Origin: 0-14-0-80-60-11 sp049322355
GTDB lineage: Bacteria; Desulfobacterota; Desulfobaccia; Desulfobaccales; 0-14-0-80-60-11
Length of the DNA: 64,000 nt
Assembly: GCA_049322355.1 (NCBI GenBank)
Contig: JBMORG010000023.1
Span: 62,001-126,000 of the forward strand
Reading direction: 5' to 3'
In this document: positions 1-8,619 of the stretch, piece after piece
How positions within the stretch are numbered: position 1 is the stretch's first letter
Layout: each line of letters begins with the position of its first letter
Position numbers and translations under genes: made by a program
The notes under the pieces: generated by a model
Databases searched by the model: none
Told to the model about the DNA's origin: nothing
What the model saw: only the letters and a program-made list of their open reading frames with translations

Positions 1-150
1 TCCTCTCTTTTGAGACGCCAGGTAATGAAATAGATGCTACCAGGCTGTTGCCAATGAGGAAGGTTGCGCCGATGTGTTTGGAAGGAAGTTACTGGGCCTC
101 CAGATTTTTCTTTGGTTTTGGGAAATGGCATTATGTTAACCATTTATTAT

Positions 151-176
151 TCACAGGCCAGAGGCCTGTGCCACTG
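151..176. repeat. 26-bp palindromic repeat, copy 1
   Basis: CACAGGCC and GGCCTGTG flank AGA, followed by CCACTG. An identical 26-bp copy lies at 29439-29464. It is downstream of the hydrolase gene at 202-1128 and could form an RNA hairpin. The rest of positions 1-201 shows no gene. Confidence 0.7.
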
Positions 177-201
177 ATAAAGATAGGTTTTTTTGCTTCT
201 T

Positions 202-1128
202 TCAATTTCCTAAGAAACCCCTGATAATCCGTGTCGTCTCTCCCGGCTCCTCTTCCGGGGGTATGTGGCCGCATTTGGGCAGGATGACCAGTTGAGAGTT
301 GGGGATATCCCGCTTGAATTTTTTCCCCACCTCCAAAGGCACCACCTTATCCTCCTCGCCCCAGATGATCAGGACCGGCACGCTGACGGTCTTATATTGG
401 GTGGTGAGGGTGTCGAAGTCATTGGGTACGATCTGCCTGGCGGTCTGGACCAAGGCCTGCCGGGCCCCCGGCAGGCTGCCGTAATAAGCATAGGTATTAA
501 TCTGTTCTTCGGTAATTCTATCATCATAATAATAACATTTTCTCAGCACCAGGTAGGAGGCGAACCATGGAGAAATCACCCGGCTTCCCACTCCCCCGAT
601 TCCCGGGAGTTTGGCCAGCCGGATGAACCAGGGCATTTTTTGGGGGTAGCCGGCGCTGTCGATGAGCACCAGGGCCTTGACGCGGGCTGGCTGGTCCTGC
701 CGGACCTGCAAGTAGGTCATGAGGGTCACCGCGCCGCCCATGGAATGGCCGATAATGACCAGATCGTGCAAGTCCTGACTGCGGATAAAGGCCGCCACCA
801 GGTCCGCCTGGTCGCTGACCGCGTATTTGCCGTCAGCGGGCTTGTCGGACAGGCCGTAGCCTTTGAGGTCAAGGGTATAAACCCGGCGTTCCTTCGTCAG
901 CGCCGGCGCCAGGAACCGCCAGGAGTAGGAACAGCCGCCGAACCCGTGCAGCAGGATTAGGGGCGGACCATTACCGGCTTCGAAGTAATTGATTTTTAGG
1001 TTTTGATAATCGAAGGTTTTCTGCTCTCCCAACGATTGTTCCAGGTTGAACGCCGGCGCCGTCATTCTGGCGCAGCCTGCCGCCAACAGCATGATCGATA
1101 AACCAAAAAATATGTCAACTACCCGCAT
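202..1128 (-). CDS. alpha/beta hydrolase, predicted lipoprotein
   Basis: A 308-residue alpha/beta-fold hydrolase. Residues 1-19 form a lipoprotein signal ending in the lipobox LLAAGC, so the protein is probably lipid-anchored in the envelope. The oxyanion-hole motif HGFGG lies near residue 60, the nucleophile elbow GHSMGG (Ser) near residue 127, the acid is probably in the WGEEDKVVP segment, and the catalytic His is in CGHIPPEEEP. This is a complete triad. The family includes esterases, haloalkane dehalogenase-like enzymes and C-C bond hydrolases, and the sequence does not fix the substrate. It is monocistronic on the minus strand. The ATG at 1128 is preferred because the signal peptide starts there. 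Confidence 0.85.
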   Translation of the reverse strand: MRVVDIFFGLSIMLLAAGCARMTAPAFNLEQSLGEQKTFDYQNLKINYFEAGNGPPLILLHGFGGCSYSWRFLAPALTKERRVYTLDLKGYGLSDKPADGKYAVSDQADLVAAFIRSQDLHDLVIIGHSMGGAVTLMTYLQVRQDQPARVKALVLIDSAGYPQKMPWFIRLAKLPGIGGVGSRVISPWFASYLVLRKCYYYDDRITEEQINTYAYYGSLPGARQALVQTARQIVPNDFDTLTTQYKTVSVPVLIIWGEEDKVVPLEVGKKFKRDIPNSQLVILPKCGHIPPEEEPGETTRIIRGFLGN

Positions 1129-1284
1129 GATCTATTAAGTTTCGGTTCAAAAGGCTCTTTGACTATGTGGCCTAGCGTCTTACCTGTGCGTGTTTTTATC
1201 AAACTTTATATAAAGTCGGGGGTACCCAACCATTTTTAACCCATTCCTCCCATCAGGCCCCATCCATGCTGTTATCTAAGGAAA

Positions 1285-1923
1285 TCAGCGAGATTCCAGG
1301 TTTAACCTTCTGTCCCTTGCCGATTTGGCCGGAGACCAAAAACCGTCCCAACTTGGATCATATGTCCTTGCATGAGGGAGAGATTCTGCTTCTTGATAAG
1401 ACCTTATAGCTTCCTTTATATCTCCTTTTCTTTCCAATGAGATACCCTTGATGTACCAGCAAGTGCCCACATCGTTTAATATACCTTTATTGAGAATTTC
1501 TTCTTTTTTTGAAGCACTGACCTTTCCTTCAGGAGGTTCGGGTGAATTCTGGCTCTCTAATTCACGTTGAATCCTTTTGGCAGTTGGCCCAAAATTAAAT
1601 ATGCATTCGTCAGCCATTTCGATAGCATTTTTATAATCTTTTTTATTGTAAGCATTCCAGGCTGCGGTAGTGAGACTTAAATTGAGCGGCTGTGTTATTG
1701 ACCTTCCTACAAAAATTATCCCAGAAATTAATACCAGGACTAATACAATATACAATAATTTCAAAGATATTTTTTTTATCATAATATCCCTCTCAGCATA
1801 TATCTTTCTTAATTTCTTAATTACTTCAATCAAACCCGCCAAAGCTCCCAACAGAGCAGTGATAGCTACTATAAGGGCCGTTACTGATCCCAAAATTTCT
1901 ACAATCAGCGATGTCTTAGACAT
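1285..1923 (-). CDS. membrane-anchored TPR-like protein, function unknown
   Basis: 212 residues. Two hydrophobic segments (about residues 8-35 and 53-73) enclose a short basic loop. The rest is soluble and holds two TPR-like helices (around AYNKKDYKNAIEMADECI and GDIKEAIRSYQEAE), ending in a WDGFWSPA motif that recurs in TPR-type proteins. It is probably inner-membrane anchored and may act as a protein-interaction scaffold. The gene is clearly more AT-rich than its neighbours, with many AAA/ATA/TTA codons, which suggests a different origin. No partner gene is visible, and I do not recognise a named family. Confidence 0.65.
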   Translation of the reverse strand: MSKTSLIVEILGSVTALIVAITALLGALAGLIEVIKKLRKIYAERDIMIKKISLKLLYIVLVLVLISGIIFVGRSITQPLNLSLTTAAWNAYNKKDYKNAIEMADECIFNFGPTAKRIQRELESQNSPEPPEGKVSASKKEEILNKGILNDVGTCWYIKGISLERKGDIKEAIRSYQEAESLPHARTYDPSWDGFWSPAKSARDRRLNLESR

Positions 1924-2261
1924 GATGGAATCCTGTCAAAACAGAATTCAATAATTTCAAAATATCCTTGCTGGTTGTTTACTCAATTCATTATTTTTCA
2001 AATAATTTGGTCCATGGGAATCATGTCCATTTGCATTGACCTCATCACATGCTAACAAACTCCCTGCGGTAAATCAATCCACAAGATGAAACCTGTTCAG
2101 GGGCCATTAGATTGACTTTGGGGGTTGCCGTAACCAAATTATGAGATAGGAAAGGGACTTTTTCCTATACTCTTGCGGGTGGGGTGACTTATTTAAAATG
2201 ACCGGATTTCGAGTCGCTTCTGGAGAGCCACAAGCCTTACCCGCCGGCATTGGAGCAAACC
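1924..2261. other. gene-free AT-rich spacer
   Basis: 338 bp between divergent genes. It is AT-rich near the upstream end of the TPR gene and presumably holds promoters in both directions, but I see no convincing -35/-10 pair, RNA gene or repeat. Confidence 0.5.
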
Positions 2262-2603
2262 ATGAAAAAGGCAGTGTTGTTAACCCTGGCGGGGATATTC
2301 TTTCTATTTGGCGCGGGTCTGGTGGCAGGCTTGCACGTGTTCGAGCCCTGGGACCGCATTCTGGCGGATAAGCCGGGAACGCCGCCTCCGGCGCCGGGGG
2401 AGATGAGCTGGAATACTTACAAGAAAACCAAGCTGGCTTTGGGGTCTTTTGACCTGGTGAATGGCTTGACGAAACATGACCTGGAAACCATCCCCACCGA
2501 CCGCAGTCTTGGGTTCTACTACTTGTTGGCCTGCCTCTGGCTGGCCCTGGGCTTGCGTTTGGGACTCCGGCGGCGACGCCAAGAGCGATCTTTCTGGGGC
2601 TAA
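2262..2603 (+). CDS. small membrane protein, function unknown
   Basis: About 113 residues from the ATG at 2262, chosen because GGAG lies six bases upstream; a TTG at 2250 is an in-frame alternative. The N-terminus (MKKAVLLTLAGIFFLFGAG) is a signal-anchor helix. A second hydrophobic helix (FYYLLACLWLALGLRLGL) lies near the C-terminus, followed by an Arg-rich cytoplasmic tail, with a Pro-rich middle. The topology suggests a periplasmic loop between two helices. It is flanked by minus-strand genes, so it is its own transcription unit. Codon use fits the host. I do not recognise the family. Confidence 0.6.
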   Translation: MKKAVLLTLAGIFFLFGAGLVAGLHVFEPWDRILADKPGTPPPAPGEMSWNTYKKTKLALGSFDLVNGLTKHDLETIPTDRSLGFYYLLACLWLALGLRLGLRRRRQERSFWG

Positions 2604-2608
2604 AGGCG

Positions 2609-2632
2609 AAAAATGAAGCGGGCATTGCCCGC
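2609..2632 (-). terminator. rho-independent terminator of the liv-paaK operon
   Basis: Read on the minus strand, GCGGGC-AAT-GCCCGC (2618-2632) is followed by TTCATTTTT. It lies about 107 bp past the paaK stop. The plus strand has no T-run after the stem, so it acts on minus-strand transcripts. Confidence 0.5.
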
Positions 2633-2738
2633 AAAAGATGGTGCGCGGTGCGTACCCCACATTTACCATGAACTTTTCATGGCAGATCTTGGTAAAATAT
2701 TGCATTCCCAAAACCTTTGCCACAAGGATTAGGCGGGC

Positions 2739-4043
2739 TCACTGCCGCAGGTCGATCACCAAGGGCGAAGTTTCGGCCTCCCGGTTGAGCGACCCCGGTT
2801 CCACCAGCTTGACCCGGGGCTGGACGCCGATGCCTTGGGCCAGCTTGTGGGCAATCTCCTGCAAAAGTTCCCGCTGTTTGGTCATCTTGTCGAAAAACAG
2901 GCCCTCCCGGACCTCGATGCGCACCTCCAAATAATCCAGATGTCCCTCCCGTCCCACCACTAATTGATAGGCGGGCTCTACTCCCTGGATGCCAGCCAGC
3001 ACCTGCCCCACCCGGTTAGGGAAGATGTTGGTTCCCTTAACAATGACTACTTCGTCGGTCCTGCCCTCGATGCGGCTCATGCGGGCCAGGGTTCGACCGC
3101 AGGGGCAGGGCTCATAGAAGAGGCGCACCAGATCGCCGGTGCGGAAGCGCACCAGGGGAGTAGCTTCCCGGGAGAGGGTGGTGATGACCAGCTCCCCCAA
3201 TTCGCCGGGCGGCAGCAGTTCCCCTGTCACCGGGTCGATAACCTGGGGCAGGAAATGGTCCTCGCTGACGTGCATGCCGGGAAGGTGGCGCTCGGCGCAC
3301 TCCCCGGCCACGCCGGGGCCCATGGCTTCCGACAGGGCATAATGGTCCAGGGCCGCGGTATAGAGGCGGGACTCGATTTCAGCCCGCATGGCCTCGGTCC
3401 AGGGCTCCCCGGCCAACAGCGCCAGTTTGAGATGGAGGTTTTTGGGGTCCACCCCCATGGCCTCCATTTCGTCAGCCAATACCAGGGCGTAGGACGGTGT
3501 AGAGACCAGGACGGTGGTGCGGTAGTCCCGCATCACCTGGACCTGGCGGGCGGTAAAGCCGGGGCCGCTGGGAATCACCGAGGCCCCCAAAAGCTCCACG
3601 CCGTAGTGGATGCCGAAGGCGCTGGTAAGGAGACTATAGCTCAGAGTCACCTGGACCACGTCCTCCCGGTCCACCCCGGCGGCGGTAAGAATGCGGGCGG
3701 AGAGCTTGGCCCAGTGGCGCAGGTCCCGGGCGGTGTAGCCCATGACGATGGGGTTGCCGGGGCTGCCGGTGGAAGAGTGGATGCGCACCACCTCTCTGAG
3801 CGGCACCGCAAACATCTCGTAAGGGTAGGCCCGGGCCAAGTCGTAGCGCGTGGTGAAAGGAAGCCTTCCCAAGTCCTCCAAAGACTGGCAGTCCTCGGGG
3901 AGGAAACCCAGGTCATCGAACTTCTTTTTATAAAAGGTGACGTTCTTATAGACCCGGGTGAGGGTGGCCTGGAGCCGCTCCAACTGCAGTTGGGCCAGAT
4001 AGCCCCGATCCATCTGCTCCGCTTCCTGATCGAAGATCGCCAT
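2739..4043 (-). CDS. paaK: phenylacetate-CoA ligase (PaaK family)
   Basis: 434 residues, the usual PaaK length. This ANL-superfamily adenylate-forming enzyme makes an aryl-acetyl-CoA from the acid, ATP and CoA. Family marks are the N-terminal helix with YKNVTFYKKKFDDLG, the nucleotide-binding loop SSTGSPGNPIVMGYT (near residue 90), the RFRTGD segment and a C-terminal domain with EGRTDEVVIVKGTNIFP. It is the last gene of a minus-strand run after livH-M-F-G, with a 159-bp gap to livG that holds short TTTTTCG/CCAAAAA repeats. In anaerobes such ligases act on phenylacetate or indoleacetate from aromatic amino acids, which would fit an amino-acid or aromatic-acid importer upstream. Exact substrate is inferred, not shown. 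Confidence 0.85.
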   Translation of the reverse strand: MAIFDQEAEQMDRGYLAQLQLERLQATLTRVYKNVTFYKKKFDDLGFLPEDCQSLEDLGRLPFTTRYDLARAYPYEMFAVPLREVVRIHSSTGSPGNPIVMGYTARDLRHWAKLSARILTAAGVDREDVVQVTLSYSLLTSAFGIHYGVELLGASVIPSGPGFTARQVQVMRDYRTTVLVSTPSYALVLADEMEAMGVDPKNLHLKLALLAGEPWTEAMRAEIESRLYTAALDHYALSEAMGPGVAGECAERHLPGMHVSEDHFLPQVIDPVTGELLPPGELGELVITTLSREATPLVRFRTGDLVRLFYEPCPCGRTLARMSRIEGRTDEVVIVKGTNIFPNRVGQVLAGIQGVEPAYQLVVGREGHLDYLEVRIEVREGLFFDKMTKQRELLQEIAHKLAQGIGVQPRVKLVEPGSLNREAETSPLVIDLRQ

Positions 4044-4202
4044 GTCTCTTCCTCGTTTTTCGTTTTTCGTTTTTGGTTTTTGGTAGTTAATTACAACGGC
4101 ATCAACCGATCACGGCAAAGAACGTGAAAAAATATTTTGCTATACCTCAGGTACGATTGAAGCCATTAACTGAAAACCAAAAACCAAAAACGAAAACGAC
4201 TT

Positions 4203-4958
4203 TTAGTCCTCCCGACCCAGGTAGGCCTCTATAACCCGAGGGTCCCGGCGGATTTCCTTGGGGGCGCCTTGCGCGATGACCTGGCCGTGGTCCAGCACCA
4301 CAATACGGTGGCACAGGCCCATGACCAGGGTCATATCGTGTTCGATGACCAAAAGCGTAATACCCAGGGATTGGAGCTTCTCCATCAGGGCCATAAGGTC
4401 TTCGGTCTCCCGGGGGTTGAGGCCCGCGGCCGGTTCGTCCATGAGCAGGAGGGTGGGGGCCTGACCCAGGGCCCGGGCGATTTCCAGCCGTCGCTGATCG
4501 CCGTAGGCCAGGGCCTCAGCGGGTTCGTCTGCCTTACCCCCCAGGCCCACCAATTCCAAGAGTTCCAGGGCTTGCCGGCGATTTTCAGCCTGGGCCCGTT
4601 TGACCATGGGAAGGGGCAGGAGTGCCGTAAGCGTATCCACTTGCTGGCGGAGGTGAAAACCTGTAAGGACATTATCCAGCACCGTCATCCCGCCGAAAAG
4701 CTGGATATTCTGGAAGGTGCGGGCCAGGCCCAGCCGGGCCCGGCGGTAAGGGGGCAAGCCCATGAGATTACGCTCGGACAACCGGACACTTCCGGCGCTG
4801 GGGGGCAAAAGCCCGCTGATGAGGTTAAAGCAGGTGGTCTTGCCGGCGCCGTTGGGGCCGATCAAACCCATGATCTCTCCGGCGGCCACCGTGAAGGAGA
4901 CGTCCATCAGGGCCTGAACCCCGCCAAAGGATTTGCTTAGGCCGTTGACTTCAAGCAT
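4203..4958 (-). CDS. livG: branched-chain amino-acid-type ABC transporter ATPase LivG
   Basis: 251-residue cytoplasmic ATPase. Walker A is GPNGAGKTT (near residue 35), the signature segment is LAYGDQRRLEIARAL, and Walker B is LLLMDEPAAGLNP. The LAYGDQRR form of the signature separates LivG from LivF. It would drive import through the LivHM pore. The start ATG at 4958 lies 3 bp after the livF stop codon at 4962, so the two are translationally close. The unit has no solute-binding protein; substrate could be a hydrophobic amino acid or an aromatic/carboxylic acid. Confidence 0.92.
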   Translation of the reverse strand: MLEVNGLSKSFGGVQALMDVSFTVAAGEIMGLIGPNGAGKTTCFNLISGLLPPSAGSVRLSERNLMGLPPYRRARLGLARTFQNIQLFGGMTVLDNVLTGFHLRQQVDTLTALLPLPMVKRAQAENRRQALELLELVGLGGKADEPAEALAYGDQRRLEIARALGQAPTLLLMDEPAAGLNPRETEDLMALMEKLQSLGITLLVIEHDMTLVMGLCHRIVVLDHGQVIAQGAPKEIRRDPRVIEAYLGRED

Positions 4959-4961
4959 GAA

Positions 4962-5687
4962 TCATTCCCAAACCTCTTTATAGCCCTTCCCCAAATAAGC
5001 CCGCTGCACTTCCGGGTCGTCCCGCAGTTCGGCTGCCGTGCCGTCCAGGATGATGCGGCCCGTCTCTAAGACATACCCCCGATCGGCCACCTTCAAGGCC
5101 GCCCGGGCGTTCTGTTCCACCAGGAGAATGGTGGTGCCCGCGGCTTTGAGTTCCGCCAAAATTTCGTAAACCTGGGCGAGCATCCGGGGAGCCAGCCCCA
5201 TGGAAGGCTCGTCCAGCATGAGGAGCCGGGGGCGGGCCATGAGGGCCCGGGCGATGGCCAGGATTTGCTGCTCCCCACCGCTTAAGGTGCCCGCGGCCTG
5301 GTGGGCCCGCTCCTTGAGGATAGGGAAACGTTCCCGCATCTCTTCCAGGTCCCGGCGCACCTCCCCTTTGTCCCGGCGGTGAAAAGCCCCCAGCTCCAGG
5401 TTGGCGGTGACGCTCAGGGAGGCAAAGACCCGGCGGCCCTCCGGCACCAGAGCCAGACCCAGGGCGACCACGCGTTCCGGTGACATACGTGTGAGGTCCT
5501 GACCGGCGAACACCACAGACCCTTTCCGGGAAGGCAACAACCCGGAAATGGTGCGCAAAGTGGTGGTCTTGCCGGCGCCGTTGCCGCCGATAAGGGTAAC
5601 CACTTCGCCGGCGCGCACGTGCAGCGAGATGCCCTTGAGCACCGGCACCCGGCCATAACCGGACTGGAGACTTTTAAGGGTCAGCAT
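4962..5687 (-). CDS. livF: branched-chain amino-acid-type ABC transporter ATPase LivF
   Basis: 241 residues. Walker A is GGNGAGKTT (near residue 34), the signature is LSGGEQQILAIARAL, and Walker B is LLMLDEPSMGLAP, all typical of LivF. It is the second ATPase of the heteromeric Liv importer. The gene order here is H-M-F-G rather than the commoner H-M-G-F. The 98-bp spacer upstream, toward livM, is filled with short direct repeats of the type AGTAGTCAGT. Confidence 0.92.
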   Translation of the reverse strand: MLTLKSLQSGYGRVPVLKGISLHVRAGEVVTLIGGNGAGKTTTLRTISGLLPSRKGSVVFAGQDLTRMSPERVVALGLALVPEGRRVFASLSVTANLELGAFHRRDKGEVRRDLEEMRERFPILKERAHQAAGTLSGGEQQILAIARALMARPRLLMLDEPSMGLAPRMLAQVYEILAELKAAGTTILLVEQNARAALKVADRGYVLETGRIILDGTAAELRDDPEVQRAYLGKGYKEVWE

Positions 5688-5785
5688 GTTCGGTAGTCGG
5701 TAGTTAGTAGTCAGTAGTCAGTAGTCAGTGGTCAATTTGGAAAAGAGCCTAACTGGCAACTGGCTACTGACTGCTGGCTACTACC

Positions 5786-6658
5786 TCACCCTTCTCTTTT
5801 CAAAAACTTCAAACTCAACTTGCCCCGGCCCAGGATGCCTTCGGGACGCCAGATTAGCAGGAACACCAAAAGGGCGCCGTAAATCAAATCCTGGTAGGCG
5901 TGGGCCTGCCGCAGCATCTCCGGGAGGATAGTCAGAATCACCGCGCCCAACACCGAGCCAGCGATGGATCCCATGCCCCCCAGCACCACCATGGCCAGGA
6001 TAAGGATAGAGGTATGCAGGCCGAAGCTTTCGGGATTGATAAAAGTGATGTAGTGGGCGTACAAGGACCCGGCCAAACCGGCCAGGGCCGCGGCCAGAGT
6101 AAAAATAAAGATTTTATAGGCCGGGGTGTTGATCCCCATAACCTGAGCGGTGATTTCATGATCCCGGATGGCCCGAAGGGCGCGGCCGTGATAGGAATGC
6201 ACCAAACTATAGGTGATGACGAGGACGAAGATGACGGCGACGGTCACTAGAATTAGATAAAGCCAGGGCTCACGGAAACTCAGTCCCAAAAAGCTGGGAG
6301 TGGGAATTCCCGGCAAGCCGTCAGGGCCCCCGGTAATTTCCAGGTTGAGGAATACCAGGTCCACGATGACCCCGAAGCCCAGGGTGACAATGGCCAGGTA
6401 ATCCTCCTTGAGCCGGAGGGTGGGCAACCCCAGGGCGAGTCCACATAGGGCCGCCGCCAGCATGGCCGCCAAAGCCCCAGCGGCGAAAGGTAAATGCCAG
6501 TGCAACGCCACCAGAGCCGAAGCATACGCCCCAATGCCGTAAAAAGCCGCATGGCCTAAAGAAACCTGGCCGGCGTACCCGATGATCAGGTTAATACTTA
6601 CTGTCAGGATGATATAAATGCCGGCCAGGATAGCCAGATGCAGCACGTAAGCGGCCAT
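5786..6658 (-). CDS. livM: branched-chain amino-acid-type ABC permease LivM
   Basis: 290-residue polytopic inner-membrane permease with about eight to ten hydrophobic helices. The LivM motif GYAGQVSLGHAAFYGIGAYA is near residue 28, and the EAA-like loop LRAIRDHEITAQVMGI, which contacts the ATPases, lies in the middle. The ATG shares a base with the livH stop (TGATG at 6656-6660), so translation is coupled to livH. It pairs with LivH to make the pore. Confidence 0.92.
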   Translation of the reverse strand: MAAYVLHLAILAGIYIILTVSINLIIGYAGQVSLGHAAFYGIGAYASALVALHWHLPFAAGALAAMLAAALCGLALGLPTLRLKEDYLAIVTLGFGVIVDLVFLNLEITGGPDGLPGIPTPSFLGLSFREPWLYLILVTVAVIFVLVITYSLVHSYHGRALRAIRDHEITAQVMGINTPAYKIFIFTLAAALAGLAGSLYAHYITFINPESFGLHTSILILAMVVLGGMGSIAGSVLGAVILTILPEMLRQAHAYQDLIYGALLVFLLIWRPEGILGRGKLSLKFLKREG

Positions 6659-7521
6659 CAGTGCCCCCGGCCTCGCAAAATTCCCTGGGGCCGGATGAGA
6701 AGCACCAGGATAAGAATGGCAAAGGCGATGGCATCCTTAAAACCAGAAGAAATATAGGCTGCGCCCAGACTCTCGGCCACTCCAAGCAGCAGGCCCCCCA
6801 GGATGGCTCCCGGAATACTGCCTACTCCCCCCAGGATGGCGGCGCTGAAGGCCTTAAGACCCGGCAGGAGCCCCATGCGGGGATAGGTGGCATTATAATA
6901 TATGGCCATCATGATGCCTGCGGCCCCGCTTAAGGCAGAGCCCAACAGAAAAGTCAGGGAAACCATGCGATCCACATTGATACCCATGAGCCGGGCCGTG
7001 TCCCGGTCCAGGGCACAGGCCACAATGGCCTTGCCATAGGTGGTGTAGCGCACGAAGCCGATGAGCACCCCCATTAAGGCCAGAGCCGCGGCCAGGATGG
7101 CCATTTGCATGGTGGACACCGGCAGGCCGGCGATTTTGACGGCACTGAAGGTGAATTGGACGGGAAAGGGCCGGTCATTGGGACCGAAAATGAGCAGCGC
7201 CAGGCTCTGGAGAAAGATGGAAGCGCCGATGGCACTGATGAGAGGCACCAGGGGATGGCAACCCCGCAAGGGCCGGAAGGCCACCCTCTCCAATAACACG
7301 CCCAAGAGGGCAGCTGCGCCCATCCCCAGGCCAAAAGCCAGGAAAAAATTGACCTCCCAGGCAGCCAGGAGCAGCACCGCCACAAAGGCCCCGCACATGT
7401 AGATTTCACCCTGGGCAAAATTGATCAGGCCCAGGATGCCATAGATCATGGTATATCCCAGAGCGATGAGGGCATAAACACTGCCGGTGGTCAGGCCGTT
7501 GATTAACTGCTGGAAAAACAT
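6658..7521 (-). CDS. livH: branched-chain amino-acid-type ABC permease LivH
   Basis: 287-residue polytopic permease and first gene of the liv-paaK run. Motifs are the N-terminal GLTTGSVYALIALGYTMIYG followed by LINFAQGEIYM, and ATPase-contact loop residues around ALDRDTARLMGI. The C-terminal helix set ends in LLIRPQGILRGRG. Upstream (7522-7690) is a 169-bp spacer that must hold the operon promoter, but no clear -35/-10 pair can be picked. The matching binding protein (LivK/J) must be elsewhere in the genome, if it exists. Confidence 0.92.
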   Translation of the reverse strand: MFFQQLINGLTTGSVYALIALGYTMIYGILGLINFAQGEIYMCGAFVAVLLLAAWEVNFFLAFGLGMGAAALLGVLLERVAFRPLRGCHPLVPLISAIGASIFLQSLALLIFGPNDRPFPVQFTFSAVKIAGLPVSTMQMAILAAALALMGVLIGFVRYTTYGKAIVACALDRDTARLMGINVDRMVSLTFLLGSALSGAAGIMMAIYYNATYPRMGLLPGLKAFSAAILGGVGSIPGAILGGLLLGVAESLGAAYISSGFKDAIAFAILILVLLIRPQGILRGRGH

Positions 7522-7690
7522 CAGAATGCAGGAAAAAACCCTTTAGAAGCAATCTTATACGACGCCGTCAAACGGTCCGCATCACCATATCATCTTTGGG
7601 CCGGAGTTCACAAGGTTTGTTGCGAATTAAAGGGGGACTAGTTGTAGAGGTGTAGCAGGCCGCGCCGCGAAATTACCCATTCAACCGGAA

Positions 7691-7716
7691 TAAAAAAGGC
7701 GGCCCGAAGGCCGCCT
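7691..7716 (-). terminator. rho-independent terminator after the outer-membrane protein gene
   Basis: On the minus strand AGGCGGCC-TTCG-GGCCGCCT is followed by TTTTTA. It has a perfect 8-bp GC stem, a UUCG tetraloop and a U-run, 17 bp after the stop of the gene at 7734-8426. Confidence 0.95.
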
Positions 7717-7733
7717 GGTTAAGCAGATCAGGT

Positions 7734-8426
7734 TTAGAAGTGGTAGTTGGCCCGCACCAGGAAGGAGTGCAGGTTCAACGGAGCTTCTATCGTGATGCCA
7801 GCGACATCATAGGAAGGAGTGAGGCGACGGTAACGGTAAGCGGTGTCAATAGAAACATTTTTAAAGGCAAACCACCGGATACCGGGTTCCACCACCAGGG
7901 CGATGTTCGTTTGAGAACCGGAGCCGATTCCGAAGGCACCGGCATCGATGCTGGTAAAGGCTATGCCAGGACCTACCCCGATGTAAGGATGTATCCTTCC
8001 ATGAGGAACTTCGGAATCGGGCATAAAGCCATAATGAGCCATGAACAGAAAAGTCAAGACGGTGGCCGCGCCATCCATTCTTCTCCCCGGAGGCAGGAAA
8101 CGCTGGATGCCCTGGGAGCCGGCATAAATATCCATCTTGTTGTAGGTTACATCCACGGCAAAGCTGAAATACTTCATCCAGTCAGGCCAGGCATAGCCTC
8201 CAAACCCGGAATTGATGAAATCATAGCCGATGGTCGCACCACCGATCACTGCAGGATTGATGGGCGTGCTGCCAGTGCTAAAACCGCCGGCTTCTATAGT
8301 TGTATTTGCCGGGAAATTACCCCCAAGTTCTGCGCCGACCCACATGGCCGACTGGGCTGCTCCCGCCATACCCAGCAGAGCAGCCAGCAGTACTGCCACA
8401 CCCAATACATACGCTTTTTTCTTCAT
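7734..8426 (-). CDS. outer-membrane beta-barrel protein (opacity/OmpW-like)
   Basis: 230 residues from the ATG at 8426, chosen over an in-frame GTG/ATG ten codons upstream because a signal peptide begins there (MKKKAYVLGVAVLLAALL, cleavage after AQSA). The mature part has alternating hydrophobic/polar strands with many Gly and aromatic residues, and it ends ...LVRANYHF. A terminal Phe is the BAM recognition mark of outer-membrane barrels. Segments such as YIGVGPGIAFTSI and VSIDTAYRYRRL match eight-stranded porin-like barrels. The strong promoter, a leader of about 120 nt and a good terminator suggest high, separately controlled expression. Ligand unknown. Confidence 0.8.
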   Translation of the reverse strand: MKKKAYVLGVAVLLAALLGMAGAAQSAMWVGAELGGNFPANTTIEAGGFSTGSTPINPAVIGGATIGYDFINSGFGGYAWPDWMKYFSFAVDVTYNKMDIYAGSQGIQRFLPPGRRMDGAATVLTFLFMAHYGFMPDSEVPHGRIHPYIGVGPGIAFTSIDAGAFGIGSGSQTNIALVVEPGIRWFAFKNVSIDTAYRYRRLTPSYDVAGITIEAPLNLHSFLVRANYHF

Positions 8427-8553
8427 GCTTAATCCCCCCCTATTTTTTTTTACCACAGTTGGCGATCTTGAATCGGCCGAAGTTATTGTACCCTATGCCC
8501 CTCCTTCCTCACCTATTCAAGACCTATTCTATTCCCCCAATGAGGGCGCCTCC

Positions 8554-8583
8554 ATTATAAGTTGCAAGAAAAATCTTTGTCAA
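8554..8583 (-). promoter_or_regulatory. near-consensus sigma70 promoter for the outer-membrane protein gene
   Basis: On the minus strand TTGACA (8583-8578) is followed 18 bp later by TATAAT (8559-8554). Both hexamers are perfect. Transcription would start near 8547 and leave a leader of about 120 nt before the ATG at 8426. Confidence 0.8.
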
Positions 8584-8619
8584 GGAGAAAATCTTGAAGA
8601 TGGTAGAAAAAAACTGCTT

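Noticed and set aside
2964..4127. 387-codon open frame opposite paaK
   Set aside because: Shadow frame; no ribosome site and composition follows the complement of paaK.
5693..5780. Short repeats as a CRISPR array
   Set aside because: Units are 7-10 bases, imperfect and without unique spacers; no cas gene in the window.
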